Shown in pieces: positions 32,736 through 43,812 of a DNA stretch of 64,000 nt (positions are counted from its first letter, which is position 1; each line of letters opens with the position of its first letter). Location: positions 8,364,743 to 8,428,742 of the forward strand of contig CM076962.1 in the NCBI GenBank assembly GCA_039566865.1. The letters are read 5' to 3'. A model generated the notes under the pieces. That model had not been told where the DNA came from and did not search any database. It saw nothing but the letters and a program-made list of their open reading frames with translations. Position numbers and translations under genes: made by a program. The stretch comes from Aurelia coerulea (taxonomy: Eukaryota; Cnidaria; Scyphozoa; Semaeostomeae; Ulmaridae).

Positions 32736-33469
32736 CAAGGAATCTTGACTAAAAGCAGACCAAGTAGAAAAAATTCTAGTACTCTATTATTTTAATTTTT
32801 GATGATCTGAGAATTCAATTTCTTGAAACGAGTTTCATGCCATTTAAATGGCCAAGAATAACTAAAATCTTTAATGCTAGAGAATTTTTTCATTTTTCAT
32901 TTCGTTCTTTTTTGGTCAGGATTACTTGTATGATCTAGATTGTAGCATGAATACATAAACATAGTTTTAAAATTGTTACAAATACATCCCAGAGATCTCC
33001 TAAACCCCCAACGACATTTTTTGTGCTCTGTGTCTAGGTACTCAGATAGTGACAATTCACGATTCCCCTTATTCGCGATGCGCGCAATGCATTGTGGTTT
33101 TGGTAGTCAAACTGCACTTGGGCCTAATCAAAACAAACAGAGATCACTACGAAAAGCTCGCAAGTATGATAACGAAACGCAATTCAAATGAACGATCTCA
33201 AGTTCTGTTTCTTCAACCTGACCCTAGTTTCTTCTAAACTCATGCACGGATACTGGGACCAACGTGGAAGGCAGTAAGGCCGAAAAAAAATTATTTGTGA
33301 GCAGAGAAACACCACGGAGAAGCGGAAGGCGCTGATGTGTATGCTAGGCCTAACTAACGTAGTCCTGGTAAAATACAGTCTGACTGGAGCGTTACTTTAA
33401 AGAACATGCCAGGGTTCTCCGAAGTACAGTTGAACGAAAAACTCATCGCAACAGTTCAACCATGCCTGA

Positions 33470-34060
33470 CAACATTGCCCAAAAAGCCTACCGTAACGAG
33501 TTGCAAGGGTACAAGCTTTGGAAGGAGGGCTACGTATCAAGTGTAATGGTGAAACCAAACGTTTCTGCAGGTAACCTGGAACTATTTTTGGTGAAGTCAA
33601 GTCAAGGGTTTCTGCAGCGATGAAAAGTCAAAAGTATGATGTTTATGTGCATCTTGAACACGACAATGGAGAGGTAAATCTTGCCAAATGCAGCTGCAAA
33701 GCACGACAAGGTGGTTGCCGCAAGCATGTTACTGCCATGCTTACACGCTTACACTTCCTGGACTTTTGTAATCTTGGACTTATGTTCCGAAGATGTCAGT
33801 TGCACACAAGTCCTTCAGAAATGGAATGCTCCAGGAAGAAAACTAACATAGCTGTAGCTGTGAAATGTACAGAGCTTGAGTTTGAAAGGGCAGACTACTA
33901 CAGAGACCAATTCAAAAAGTGCACGAGACCAGTTGGACTGGCAGTAGAGAACTTTACTGTGCCACTCCTCTTTTTGCAAGAGAAACAATGTCATTTGATT
34001 ACAATAGTCCAGGACTGTATACAGTACGACAGCAATGTGCTTGCAACAACAACCCTATTA
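33470..34060 (+). pseudogene. SWIM zinc-finger protein fragment (cnidarian multicopy family)
   Basis: Upstream frame: YRNELQGYKLWKEGYVSSVM. After a shift near 33605 comes KSQKYDVYVHLEHDNGEV, then the SWIM-type cluster CSCKARQGGCRKHV with Cys-x-Cys and Cys-x2-His (about 33689-33724). After a further shift near 33940 the phrase ELYCATPLFARET appears. I know this order (GYKLWKEGYV, SWIM cluster, PxFARxP) from a large family of cnidarian uncharacterised proteins that often continue into a YqaJ-like nuclease domain. That domain is not seen here. The first part is duplicated in inverted form at 34496-34729. With three frames in about 500 bp it is a pseudogene. Confidence 0.7.
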
Positions 34061-34111
34061 AAATTTACCTCTCCAGTTTCATGTTCAAGTTGCACATACA
34101 CATATTTTTCA

Positions 34112-34470
34112 TAAGAAACTAAGGTCCGAGGCTGGTAGGCATTTTCTTAATTTTTTGGCCCATTTTGCTGCCAATAAATTCTTATGTGTTTCTTATATTT
34201 TTAATGGCGGAAGGGTAGACTTAATTAAGCTTTATCAAGAGGGCTCCCAAATTACTTAGTAAGATCTCAAAACAAGTAAATAACATCATTCGCACTCAAA
34301 ATAATGTCCAAACGGTTGCTATAACCGTACAGTGTCAAAACATTTTTGAGTGCGCTAAGAAATTAAAACTGCAAATGACAAAGTTTTCTTAGCTTTTTAA
34401 ATTCAGGAAGGGTTGTTTCTTAACTTTCGAAAAATTGAACCTACTGTTTCTTATAAGCTGTTTCTTATAA
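34112..34470. repeat. Repeat element bordered by ATAAGAAAC / GTTTCTTAT, copy 1
   Basis: Starts ATAAGAAACTAAGGTC and ends with GTTTCTTAT, so the ends are inverted. The interior (for example TTACTTAGTAAGATCTCAAA) matches 36977-37211, and the left part matches 35100-35185. Non-coding and class unknown. It sits in the loop of the SWIM inverted repeat. Confidence 0.7.
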
Positions 34471-35185
34471 AAAGATACGTGTAAACATCATACTTTTGTT
34501 TGACTTTTCATCGCTACAAAAACCTTTGACTTCACCAAATATGATTCCAGGTTACCTGCAGAAACGTTTGGTTTCACCATTACACTTGATACGTAGCCCT
34601 CCTTCCAAAGCTTGTACCCTTGCAACTCGTTACAGTAGGCTTTTTGGGCAATGTTGTCAGGTATGGTTGAACTGTTGTGATGAGTTTTTCGTTCAACTGT
34701 ACTTCGGAGAACCCTGGCATGTTCTTTAAAGTAACGCTCCAGTCAGACTGTATTTTACCAGGACTACGTTAGTTAGGCCTAGCATCAGCGCCTTCCGCTT
34801 CTCCGTCGTGTTTCTCTGCTCGCAAATAATTTTTCTTCGGCCTTACTACTGCCGTCCACGTTGGTCCCAGTATCCGTGCACGAGTTTAGAAAAAACTAGG
34901 GTCAGGTTGAAGAAACAGAACTTGAGATCGTTCATTTGAATTGCGTTTCGTTGTCATACTTGCGAGCCTTTCGTGGTGATCTCTGTTTGTTTTGATTAGG
35001 CCCACGTGCGGTTTGACTACCAAAACCACAATGCATTGCGCGCATCTCGAATAAGGGGAATCGTGAATTTTTGAGAAACTCTCAATACAAGAATTGTTGT
35101 ATAAGAAATTAAGGTCTGGGGCTGGTAGGCAGTTTCTTGAATCTTTGGGCCATTTTGCTACCAAATGTTTCTTGCGTGTTTCATA

Positions 35186-35917
35186 AGCCCTGTTCACAAG
35201 GCACAAACTAACCCGGGGCGAACCTGGGTTAAACTAACCCTGGTTCAGCCCGCGTCTGTTCACATGAAAAGATCTTCAAAAGTGTGTGAACACAAAACTT
35301 GGGCGAACCTGGGTTAGTTTTATTCCCGCATGCGCAGTTGGTAAGATAACAAAGCATGAATTTGAGAAAATGGCGGACAGAAACCAAGAAGACAATGCTT
35401 TGTGCATGCTTATTTTTTGCCGGCAGATTTTTGTTCTAAAATGTATGGTTTTGGCATCGCATGTGTGTATGAAGAGGTGAGCACTAGCACGAAAAAGGCG
35501 GCTAGAAAAGAATCGAGTTTCTGCTCGAAATCATTTGGCTTCGTATCTCAAGCGCATCATAAAAAACTTCTTTGTCCTCCCAAGTTGATCCTCGGTTTAT
35601 TTTTCCTCAATTCATTGCGTAAAGAATGACCAAATGAATATGTATAACAGTTTAGAATGAATAAACGTCTGTGAAGATAACACAAATTCAGTGCACGAGA
35701 TTGAAACTAACCTTGGTTCGCCCCATGTTTGCGTTCATACGACATTTTCCAAAACTATCCCAGGTTCGACCCAGGGCAAACCCACCTTCTCCTTCTGAGG
35801 TGGGTTAGTTTAAGCCAGGGCGAACCCAGGTTAGTCGCGTTCACACTACAAAAATCTAACCTAGGTTAGTTTAACCCAGGTTCGCCCCGGGTTAGCTTGT
35901 GTTGTGTGAACAGGGCT
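35186..35917. mobile_element. 732-bp PIF/Harbinger-like MITE (AGCCCTGTTCAC ends)
   Basis: The ends AGCCCTGTTCAC and GTGAACAGGGCT are inverted. Near each end ACTAACCCGGGGCGAACC-type words recur in both orientations. Flanks are ATA (35183-35185) and TTA (35918-35920). The empty site in copy 1 reads TTA, so a TTA duplication with one later substitution is likely. The middle holds a short open frame (MADRNQEDNALCMLIF, about 35370) that I cannot assign. It shares design with the MITE at 32011 but not sequence. Confidence 0.75.
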
Positions 35918-35989
35918 TTATACTTTTAGTGCCAAAAGTGTTCCAAATCTTTAACTCAGCGTAAAAAGGTAGGTGTAAAATTAAATGAC

Positions 35990-36970
35990 CGTTTTCTAAC
36001 ATAGGGCTCAAATCTTTAAAAAGGTCGGTGTAAAATTTGATTGCCGTTTTCTTTGAAATAGATAGCTTGGAAGGAACTTAGGGTTTTTTGCTGTAAATCT
36101 GCCGTGGCAATTTATTGATATCTTGATTAGTTTCAATATGGTGGCATTTATTAAATTTGAGGCTATGACGTCATCAAATTTCTAACTCCTAAACTACAAA
36201 AGCTACAGATTTCTGCTTGCATCCATCTTGTAGACCTCCATAAACTATGGTTTTCTTGAAGGTTATGTAATGTTTCCTCTATTAGTTTAGGATTTACAAT
36301 GATTTAAATTTTTTCAAAATTTTCCATGAATTTTTTCAAAAATTATCAAATTGCCGCTATTTTGAAAAAAATGAAGATATCATAAAATTTCCACGGCAGA
36401 TTTACAGCAAAGTACCATAAGTTTCTTTCAAGCAATCCAATTCAAAGAAAAATATAATAGAATTTTACACCGACCTTGTTAAAGATTTGAAAGAGTTGAG
36501 CCCTATGCTCCGATTTCTTTTGATTGAATGGCTTGAAAGAAACTTTAGATGCTTGTCTATAACTCTACCGTTGGACTTTCCAGAAATTTTGAATATTTTA
36601 GAAATTACAGCCTATCTTACATTTCAACTCATTTAAGGATGTGACGTCATAAAATTTATAAATCATAACACACATGAGTGACAGATTTTTGCTTGAAACT
36701 ATATTGTAGGCATTCATAACTATTGTTTTCTTCGAAATGATTTCATGTTTCGTCAAACAGTTTAAAAATTACGATGGTTGTGAGTTTTTTTGAAAATTTT
36801 TCTTGAATTCTTCAAAAGGAATAACACTCTAATTCTGAAAATATTGAAGATTTCAGAAATGTCCAACAGTTAAATTATAGAAATATAGCTGAAGTTTCTT
36901 GGAAGTCATTCAGTAAAAAGAAATAGGTCACTGAATTTTACACCAGCCTTTTTTAAGATTTTGAACCTAT
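35990..36970. repeat. Two consecutive imperfect foldbacks
   Basis: GCTGTAAATCTGCCGTGG near 36090 is mirrored by CCACGGCAGATTTACAGC near 36390. GGTCGGTGTAAAATTT near 36022 is mirrored by AATTTTACACCGACC near 36460. A second, more diverged pair follows (36526-36600 against 36830-36920), ending again in a GAATTTTACACC word. Non-coding. Confidence 0.7.
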
Positions 36971-37204
36971 GCTGTCAAAAGGGCTCCTAAATTACTTAGT
37001 AAGATCTCAAAACAAGTAAATAGCATAATTCGCACTCAAAATTATGTCCAAACACTTGCTATAACTATACAGTTTCAAAACATTGTTCAGTGCACTGAGA
37101 AAATTAAACTGCAAATTGCAAAAATGTCTTAGCTTTTTAAATTCAAGGAGTGTTGCTTCTTAACTTTCGAAAAATTGAGCCTACTGTGTTTCTTATAAGC
37201 TGTT

Positions 37205-37225
37205 TCTTATTCAGTTCAGTTCAGT
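37205..37225 (-). repeat. TCAGT microsatellite, probably a LINE 3' tail on the minus strand
   Basis: Four units of TTCAG/TCAGT followed by TTTCATTTCAAAATTCCAC. On the minus strand this is a GTGGAATTTTGAAATGAAA plus ACTGA-repeat tail, a common LINE ending. The sequence to about 37630 is probably the matching 3' UTR remnant. Confidence 0.6.
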
Positions 37226-37633
37226 TCAGTTTCATTTCAAAATTCCACAACATACAAAAATCCATTAAACAAACTAACATGAAAGTAAAATTATAACAAG
37301 TTACAAATACGACAAAATAGTTGATATAAATAATTACCATCAACTAGGAATTTGTATGGAGAGGAATTTCTTAAGGAGGAGCTCTCTCAATAGGTAAACT
37401 AATCGAGGAGAGAGCACCCCCTGTTCTAAAATCCTATTAACTTTTGAAAATCTTCAAAGAATGTTTGGAGGTTGATATAACCAAAAAGCAAAATTATGGA
37501 AAAATTTGCTCTAAGTGACGAGACCAATCCCAAGGTATACCAAAAGCCCCCACCAAATGCACACCAGAACATGAAATGTCCAAGAGAATCCAAAAGGCAG
37601 TGCAAGAGTTCAACACCCAGCCACACCGATAAT

Positions 37634-38730
37634 GGACACCGATCAAACATAAGAAATATTACTTATGGCATACCCCAGGGCTCTTGCCTTGGTCCTCTCC
37701 TTTTCATTATTTATCTCAACGACTTTGAAAAGTGCCTAGAATTTTCACAAGCCAGTTCTATGCCGATGACACACAAATCACGATCGCGTCAGATGATATA
37801 GAAAGTCTAGTACTTGATACGCAGCAAGAACTGGTCAACCTCTCTGAGTGGATGAGGATAAACAAATTAAGTCCTAACCCGACTAAAACAGGATATATGA
37901 CAATAGGTCACCCCCGTAGAATAAAGCCTCTTAAAATCTCGGGAGCTCTGTTGTTAAACGACACGGAAATTAAACGGGTACCAAAGTCCAAATCTCTCGG
38001 ACTTATCATAGACGAAAGTCTCACATGGGACGAACAGTTTAAAGCTGTCAAGTCCAAAGTTTGCGGTGGTTTGTCTGCCTTAAAAAGTTAAAAAATATCA
38101 TACCGCAATCACAATTGTGTAGTGTATTCTACGCAATCGTGGAAAGTCATCTTCGCTATGCAAATGTTAGTTGGGGGAGTCTCTCAAAAACTAAATTAGA
38201 TACCCTCCAATGTCTGCATAACAGGGCTCATTCAATGATAGAAAATGCACGCATAAAGGACGAATGGTCATCTAATTGGCTAAGTGTTGAAAATCTTATT
38301 CGATTTGATCGTTCTGTGATGGCATATAAGATTCTAAACAAGTTGAGTCCGGAATGCCTTTGGAATAAGTACCAATATAGATCCGCATTCTCAATTTATG
38401 AAACAAGTAATTGTAAGGATCTCCAGATCCCCAGGCTGAAAACTGAACATGCGAAAAAAGGATTTTACTACTCTGCCTTAAAGACTTGGAACGATATTCC
38501 AACTAATATGAGAGAAATCCAAACACTTGGGCGCTTCAAAAAAGAACTAAAAGCGCATTTGATGAGCTGAACATGCCAAGAAACAAATAACCCCAAACAC
38601 GACCCTCTGGAAGAACAGCAAATTTTTTTTCTAGATCTTATTTCATTATTTATAGTAGAAAGAACTGTATTAGGTTTTTAGCTGAAGGGGTTTCGTGTAT
38701 AAATAATAATAATGTATGTATGTATGTACA
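37634..38730 (+). pseudogene. LINE (family E) reverse transcriptase, 3' half
   Basis: Starts inside the palm ([20 protein letters not shown]). After a shift near 37740 comes the catalytic YADDTQIT, SEWMRINKLSPNPTKTGYM and KSLGLIIDESLTWD. After a second shift near 38080 come NIIPQSQLCSVFYAIVESHL, ENARIKDEWSSNW and the C-terminus RFKKELKAHLMS. The 3' UTR ends in AATAATAATG plus a TATG microsatellite (38706-38728). The copy is 5' truncated near 37634. A sister copy lies at 56632-57790. Confidence 0.85.
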
Positions 38731-38950
38731 CCCCAAGACAAGCCGATCAGAGACACCACAAGGCCAGATTGGTACTCCAATACAACCTTAGATGCCCCCA
38801 ACCAGCCCATCCCAAAGCACAGCCAAGCATGAAACCCCACAGCCACCCCCAGATTCCCAAAAGCCCCCACACCCCAATATGCACCAGACAGAAAAGCCCC
38901 CAGCAGCCCCAGGAAGGCCCCACCACCCAGAATCCTGCTATCATTTGGTG
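38724..38950 (+). other. Strand-biased C-rich, G-poor block
   Basis: About 220 bp dominated by CCC and CA words (AGCCCCCACACCCCAATATG, CAGCCCCAGGAAGGCCCC) with very few G, unlike any neighbour. A weaker block of the same style lies at 37520-37620. Open frames through it (Gly-rich on the minus strand, Pro/His-rich on the plus strand) look like composition artefacts. Confidence 0.7.
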
Positions 38951-38992
38951 TCACAAGAAGATTTTAGCTAAGCAAATATTTTAATCAAAGAA

Positions 38993-40876
38993 TTAGGACT
39001 GATATGTGGTAGAGAACAAAAACAATTTTAATCGATGACGGAAACTGTTCACTGAAGGGGATCGTTTGATGTTAAATGGAATGTTATTCCAAGACTTTGC
39101 ACCAGCATATCTGACAGATCTTAAGCCATATTGCAGGGTGTTTGGCTGTGTCATAAAAATACCACCCTCACAAGCCTGCCTTGTATCATATTGATGAACA
39201 TCTGATAATATTGTAAAAAGGTCGTAAAAGTAATGTGGAGAAAATTTGTTAACAGACTCATAGACAAAAGTAAGCAATTTCAAATCAAACAAATCATATA
39301 ATTTAAGAATTTTCAAGTCAGAGAAAATTGGAGTAGATGGAGATGTAAAATTCTGAAAAGCAATAGCTCTAACAACTTTCTTTTGTAGAAGATATATTGG
39401 TTTAGTATGAATGTCATAGGTAAGACCCCAGGCAATAATTCCATATTGAAGAAATGAGGAAAATAAGGAATTATATAAAGAAACTAGAACATTGGTAGGC
39501 AGAAGATGCCATATTTTGAAGAAAATACCACAATTCCTTGCTAATTTTGTTGAAAGTTCACTCAAGTGATACTTCCAGGTAAGATTTTCATCCAACAGAA
39601 CACCATGAAACTTGACGTATTTAGCCTGCTTAACAAGTTCCTTGCCAATTTTCAAATTTATGGCTTCATCCAAAGATTTTTTGGGAGAGTGAAAAATGAC
39701 AAAGTTAGTTTTATCTACATTCAAGGCAAGTTTGTTAGCATCAAGCCACTTCTTGACTTGTTTCAATTCTTTGTTGACTACTTTTTGCAGTTGATGTAAA
39801 CTGTCAGATTCAAAGTAGATGTTTGTGTCATCGGCAAAGAGATAGAAAGATAATTTGTTTGATGAGTTAGGAAGATCATTTATGTAAATTAGAAACAGAA
39901 GTGGACCAAGGACTGAGCCCTGTGGTACACCACAAGTAACATTAAGATGACCTGAGTTGTGGCCATTTACAGATACATATTGTTTTCTATTGCTAAGGTA
40001 GGAACTAAACCAGGCTAAAGCTGTACCTCAAATACCATAGTGTTCAAGTTTTTTAAGGAGAATTTGGTGGTTCACAGTATCAAATGCTTTTTGGAGATCA
40101 AGAAAGATGCCGCATCCAAAACGTTTGTTATCCAAAGTGTTCTTAATAGATTCTGTTAGACTAATCAAAGCATGATTTACTGAGTGAGAGGCCCGAACGC
40201 CAAATTGTACATTATACAAAATTTTATGAATCTCGAAGAAATTGTATAAGCGTTTATACATTAGTTTTTCTGAGATGTTACTGAAAACAGACAAGAGGGA
40301 TATTGGCCTATAATTTGAAACAGTCATAGGGCAGCCTTTTTTGAACAAGGGTATGACTTTAGCATGCTGCAACTTTTCAGGGAAAATACCAGATGAGAAA
40401 GATTCATTAATGATTTGAGACAGAGGTGAAGATATATGAGGAGACAGTACTTTTAGTAACTTAATGGGTATACTATTGGGACCTATTGATTTACCTGTTT
40501 TTAGCGTATCTATCATATCTGATACTTCAAGTGGAACTGAGGGACTTATAAAAAATGAATGTGGATTTTTACTTTCAAGGCAGTCTAATGGAGATTTTGG
40601 TGACCTGGGTATTCTTTTTGTAACACCATCTGCTGCACTAACAAAGAAGTCATTAAAAATAGAGGCCAATGTTGAAGAATCTGTTGTCAAATTTCCATTT
40701 TCATCCTTAAGTTTGTTGATGACATTAACTTGAGAATTTTTAATACTAATTATGGATTTTATCCCAGTCCACAACAGTTTCATATTGTTACTATTTATAC
40801 TGAAATAGTTATGAAAATACTTTGCCTTGCTTTCTTTAAGTTCAATGACAACTCTGTTTCTAAACTGTTTGTACAA
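38993..40876 (-). pseudogene. LINE family C reverse transcriptase, one in-frame TGA
   Basis: Linker and fingers (SNYRPISLLSVFSNISEK), a Gln/Phe-Gly block (NVQFGVRASHSVNHAL), palm A (FLDLQKAFDTVNHQILL), then EHYGI followed by TGA where relatives read Arg. The same frame continues with GTALAWFSSYLSNRKQYV, CGVPQGSVLGPLLFLIYIND, the catalytic FADDTNIYF, KWLDANKLALNVDKTNF, GVLLDENLTWK and the C-terminus. A CGA-to-TGA transition at a former CpG is the simplest explanation. All catalytic residues are kept. Confidence 0.85.
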
Positions 40877-40898
40877 ATGCTTTGCTGCTGCATCCGGT

Positions 40899-41740
40899 TT
40901 ACAAGTTTTTAAGAGTTTTATCCCCTAGACGCATCATTTTTTTAATCCTACTGTTGATCCATGGCTTGTTCCGTAGTTTTATATCTTTGTTAGTAAGTTT
41001 CTTCAAAGGAGCGTGCTTTTCGACAAGTTTGTCAAGATTAGCAAAGGAATCTATTGTGTTTAGCATTTGCATCACTTTGATTGTCATTCAAGTAATCAAA
41101 GTCAAGGCTCTGAAAGTCTGCAAGAAATCTTTCCTGGTCAAATTTTGAATAGTCATGTTGATAATATGAGAGATTTTTATAGGTAGAAACTGCCTTTTTA
41201 ATAATCAAAAACTGAGGAAAGTGATCAGCAACTTGTGTTAAGATGTTACCACTTTTGGTGTCTAAGTTGCAAACATCTGAGAAAATATTATCAATAATGG
41301 TGGAGGAATGGTCAGATACTCGAGTAGGATGGATTATATATGGAATGAAATGTTGAGAAAGAAGGAGACTAAGAAAATCACAGGTAGGAGTATGAGAGTC
41401 ATAGTTTAGTAGGTTAATATTGAAATCACCTAATATGAAAGCATGCTTATTTGCAACAGATGGGTTAGATAAAGTCCTTTGAATATATTCATTGAAATGT
41501 TCAATTTCAGAACTTGGGTGTCGATACGCACAACAAATCAAAATATTTTTGTCTTTTGAATTTTCAATTTCCGCCCAAACTGTCTCATACTCATCACTGT
41601 CACTGACCAAGGAATAGGGCCAAGGCCAGTTTTAATGTAAAGACCAACACCACCATTTTGACTTTGAGACTTTGATGAAAGAAAGGTGTGTCCAGGAATG
41701 TTTACATTTGTGCTCAGTGGTCTTGCAATGAGTCCCAAGT
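40899..41740 (-). pseudogene. LINE family C APE endonuclease, frameshifted
   Basis: Blocks: SQNGGVGLYIKTGLGP, then after a shift near 41600 ICCAYRHPSSEIEHFNEYI, FILGDFNINLLNYDSH, STIIDNIFSDV and VADHFPQFLI. A further shift near 41050 leads to KHAPLKKLTNKDIKLRNKPW and WINSRIKKMM. The metal-binding GDFN and the late DH pair are present. Confidence 0.85.
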
Positions 41741-42157
41741 TTCAGAAACAGCAACAACGTTGAAACCAATGTTAAGATTAACTAGCAAAGACTGAAGTTC
41801 ATCAAAATGACAGGAAAGACTTCTTATATTCATATGTAAGAGGGAAAGATCAGTAGGAGCAGTATCAGACGTGGATAAATATTGAGTAGTTTGATAACTA
41901 GAATCAATATTAGAAGGCAAATGTTCATTAATATCATAGTCTTGCAGGTTAGGCAAGTTGGTAAGTTGAGAGGTAATTTCAAATGACGGTAAAGATTCAA
42001 CAACAGACGGTTTATCAAAACCAAAAAGATTTGATAATGTTTCATTATCAATTGCGCCAAAAGGAAAAATGGATTCATGATATGTTATTGTGCAGTTGAT
42101 ACAAAACCATGGAATATCATCAGTTTCATTAGAAAGTGCCTCATATTTTTTTTTCAT
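41714..42157 (-). pseudogene. N-terminal segment of LINE family C ORF (CxxC, then APE start)
   Basis: Starts KKKYEALSNETDDIPWFCIN with CINC, resembling the end of a PHD-like or other Zn-binding finger. A Ser/Thr/Leu-rich linker of about 80 residues follows, then LSLLHMNIRSLSCHFDELQS and VVAVSETWDS, the first two APE strands with the metal-binding Glu. It is out of frame with the rest of the endonuclease by one shift near 41715. The upstream reading in the leader (CHPKEGPDDLVSFPDLDG, then LLCFNC) suggests the finger began further 5'. Confidence 0.7.
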
Positions 42158-42202
42158 ATATCATCATCAAAACAATTAAAACACAAAAGATTACTTGTTA
42201 CT

Positions 42203-42259
42203 GTGCCATCCAAATCAGGAAAGGACACAAGGTCATCTGGTCCCTCCTTTGGATGGCAC
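42203..42259 (+). other. Conserved 57-nt hairpin in LINE leader, copy 1
   Basis: GTGCCATCCAAA at 42203 pairs perfectly with TTTGGATGGCAC at 42248-42259 (12 bp). An inner GGAC/GTCC helix encloses AAGGTCATC. The same 57-nt block occurs at 47601-47657 with 43 of 57 identical bases, no gaps and a compensated pair. Confidence 0.7.
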
Positions 42260-42332
42260 TTACAATTATAATACTTTCACAAAACAAAAGGAACAATGTA
42301 AGGTAGCTTGGTACCAAATTCCAAATGATGAA

Positions 42333-42350
42333 GAAAAACTTAAGTTTTTC
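42333..42350. repeat. 18-bp perfect palindrome
   Basis: GAAAAACTTAAGTTTTTC is self-complementary without a spacer. It lies in the LINE leader region. Confidence 0.9.
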
Positions 42351-42475
42351 AAAATTTGGAATCCAATGTGGATAAAAATATATACATTTTATTTGACTAT
42401 TTGGTACCAAGTTACCCTGATAAATCTAAAAAAGGAAGGAGGAGGGGTGCTGCTGTTTACGTTCTACGTTTTGAA

Positions 42476-43447
42476 TTAAAAACGCTCTGTTGCTTCAATG
42501 AAAGAAATTGTTGCTTCTATGATGATTCTGTTTTCAACTATGTTTAAATCTTGGCTCCCAAACAGAAGCAAATTGCACAGTGTATTTGAATCCAGTTCAT
42601 TTATGTCTATACTAGAGGCTGTGAGCTGGCGAAAGAGATCTCTGCGCATCAAATCAAGCTGGTGGCAGTGCAAGAGAAAGTGTTTGTTATCCTCGATACC
42701 TCTCCCACACACGCAAATTGCTCTTCTACAATCAAAGTTGTGTCGATATCTGTGCTCATTTAACGCGCTGAAGTTCACACGCAGCTTTGTCAACTTTTTG
42801 ATACCTTCTATATCAAAGACATCATAAACAGGGTTTTTAGAAGGTCTTATGATTGCAAGTAGTTTCCGTTTAAACTCAGATTTGGATTGTGAATTTTTGA
42901 TGTCACGGTCGAGCAGATTCCATTCATAAAGAACATTTGAAAGTATGTATGCGAGAAACAAATAGTTCTTCCGTTAATATGGTCGTATACTCCAGGATGT
43001 CTTAGGTTGTATGATTCCTCACGTTCAGGTGGTATTTCAGCAAATAGGTACCCTGGTGAACCTGTGTTTCGTAGATTGTAACAATGACACAAGCGTCTAT
43101 ACCATCTTCTGTGATATAGATCTTCCCAACCTAGTTCATCGTACAGTTTTTTGCCTATTTGTACCTCTCCATGCCCCAGTTACGTCTAATGCAGCATGAT
43201 ACTGGGTTTGTTCGAGTCGTTTTGTGACGCTTTATCTCATATCTGGATCATACCTATGGTAGATAATGTCACCATAGTCGAGATGGGGTCTTACATAAAG
43301 CTTGTAAACTTGATCAAGCACATTTCTAGACACGTATTTGGAAATGTACCTTATCATTCCTATCCCTCTCCTCGCCTTGAGTAAAGCCTCTCTGATATGG
43401 CTTTGAAAACTTAACTTAGAGCTCATATTCTGAGGCAGATATACCAT
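42476..43447 (-). pseudogene. LINE family B 3' fragment (thumb and Cys/His C-terminus)
   Basis: From 43447 down: KLSFQSHIREALLKARRGIG, YVRPHLDYGDIIYH, then after shifts CHCYNLRNTGSPGYLF, YEWNLLDRDIKNSQSKSEFK and LTKLRVNFSALNEHRYRHNF. The Cys/His module follows (CVCGRGIEDNKHFLLHCH) and the end is ISFIEATERF. It aligns with the end of the element at 948-3089. Palm and everything upstream are missing. The C-terminal CxC and HxxxxHC ligands are better preserved than in the first copy. Confidence 0.85.
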
Positions 43448-43812
43448 TGCATTTTATATGATGCCAAAAATTGTAATTATTGCAGAAAATACCCTTTTTG
43501 TTCACGTTTTTGTGGCAAATGCCACAGGGATACTTAGGAGTTCTTACCATCTTTGGCTACCAAACATCATAATTGCGACTGAACTGGGGGGAAAAATTCT
43601 ACTTTGAGTAGTAGATTAACACAAAATTGGGCATCAATCAGTTATTTGAGTTACTGCATCCAAAATCAGCCAAAGCTGACCTTTGTATCATCATCATCTT
43701 CATGCTCATGGTTTTCTTGCCTTTGTCTTCTTCGTGGCCTTCTGTCAATGTGAAAAGGCTTCTCTGATATGACCAGCTTGTCTCTTATGAAATATGCATT
43801 TTTTCCTTCACG

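Larger units (their letters stand above)
33054..35069. repeat. Large inverted repeat with about 590-bp arms carrying part of a SWIM-finger gene
   Basis: Left arm 33054-33647 and right arm 34480-35069 are inverted copies, for example AATTCACGATTCCCCTTATT at the outer left and its complement at the outer right. The inner ends meet at ATGAAAAGTCAAAAGTATGA and its complement near 34490. The loop (about 830 bp) continues the SWIM-gene sequence and also contains a separate repeat at 34112-34470. No TIR or TSD typical of a transposon is obvious, so it may be an inverted duplication of a gene fragment. Confidence 0.8.
35100..37211. repeat. Repeat element bordered by ATAAGAAA / GTTTCTTAT, copy 2, opened by two later insertions
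   Basis: 35100-35185 and 36977-37211 together match copy 1 (34112-34470). The intervening sequence is a MITE (35186-35917) plus foldback repeats (35990-36970). Comparison with the uninterrupted copy shows where the MITE entered (a GTTTCTTATATTTTT-like site). Confidence 0.7.
38985..42300 (-). mobile_element. Near full-length LINE (family C)
   Basis: In minus-strand order: a 5' leader with a conserved hairpin (42203-42259), a Cys-containing N-terminal segment (IPWFCINC), APE endonuclease, linker, reverse transcriptase and C-terminus (FRHRLKLFLFSTTYQS, stop at 38993). RT and C-terminal domain share one frame from 40876 to 38993, interrupted by a single TGA at 40028-40030. The N-terminal half has three frameshifts. 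The related partial copy is at 8950-10732. It appears the least decayed LINE in this window apart from 59850-63855. Confidence 0.85.

Noticed and set aside
38670..38954. Gly-rich membrane-like peptide on the minus strand and Pro-rich peptide on the plus strand
   Set aside because: Both result from the C-rich composition block; no conserved pattern.
40028..40030. TGA as a recoded (selenocysteine or readthrough) codon
   Set aside because: Relatives have Arg at this position; CpG transition is simpler.
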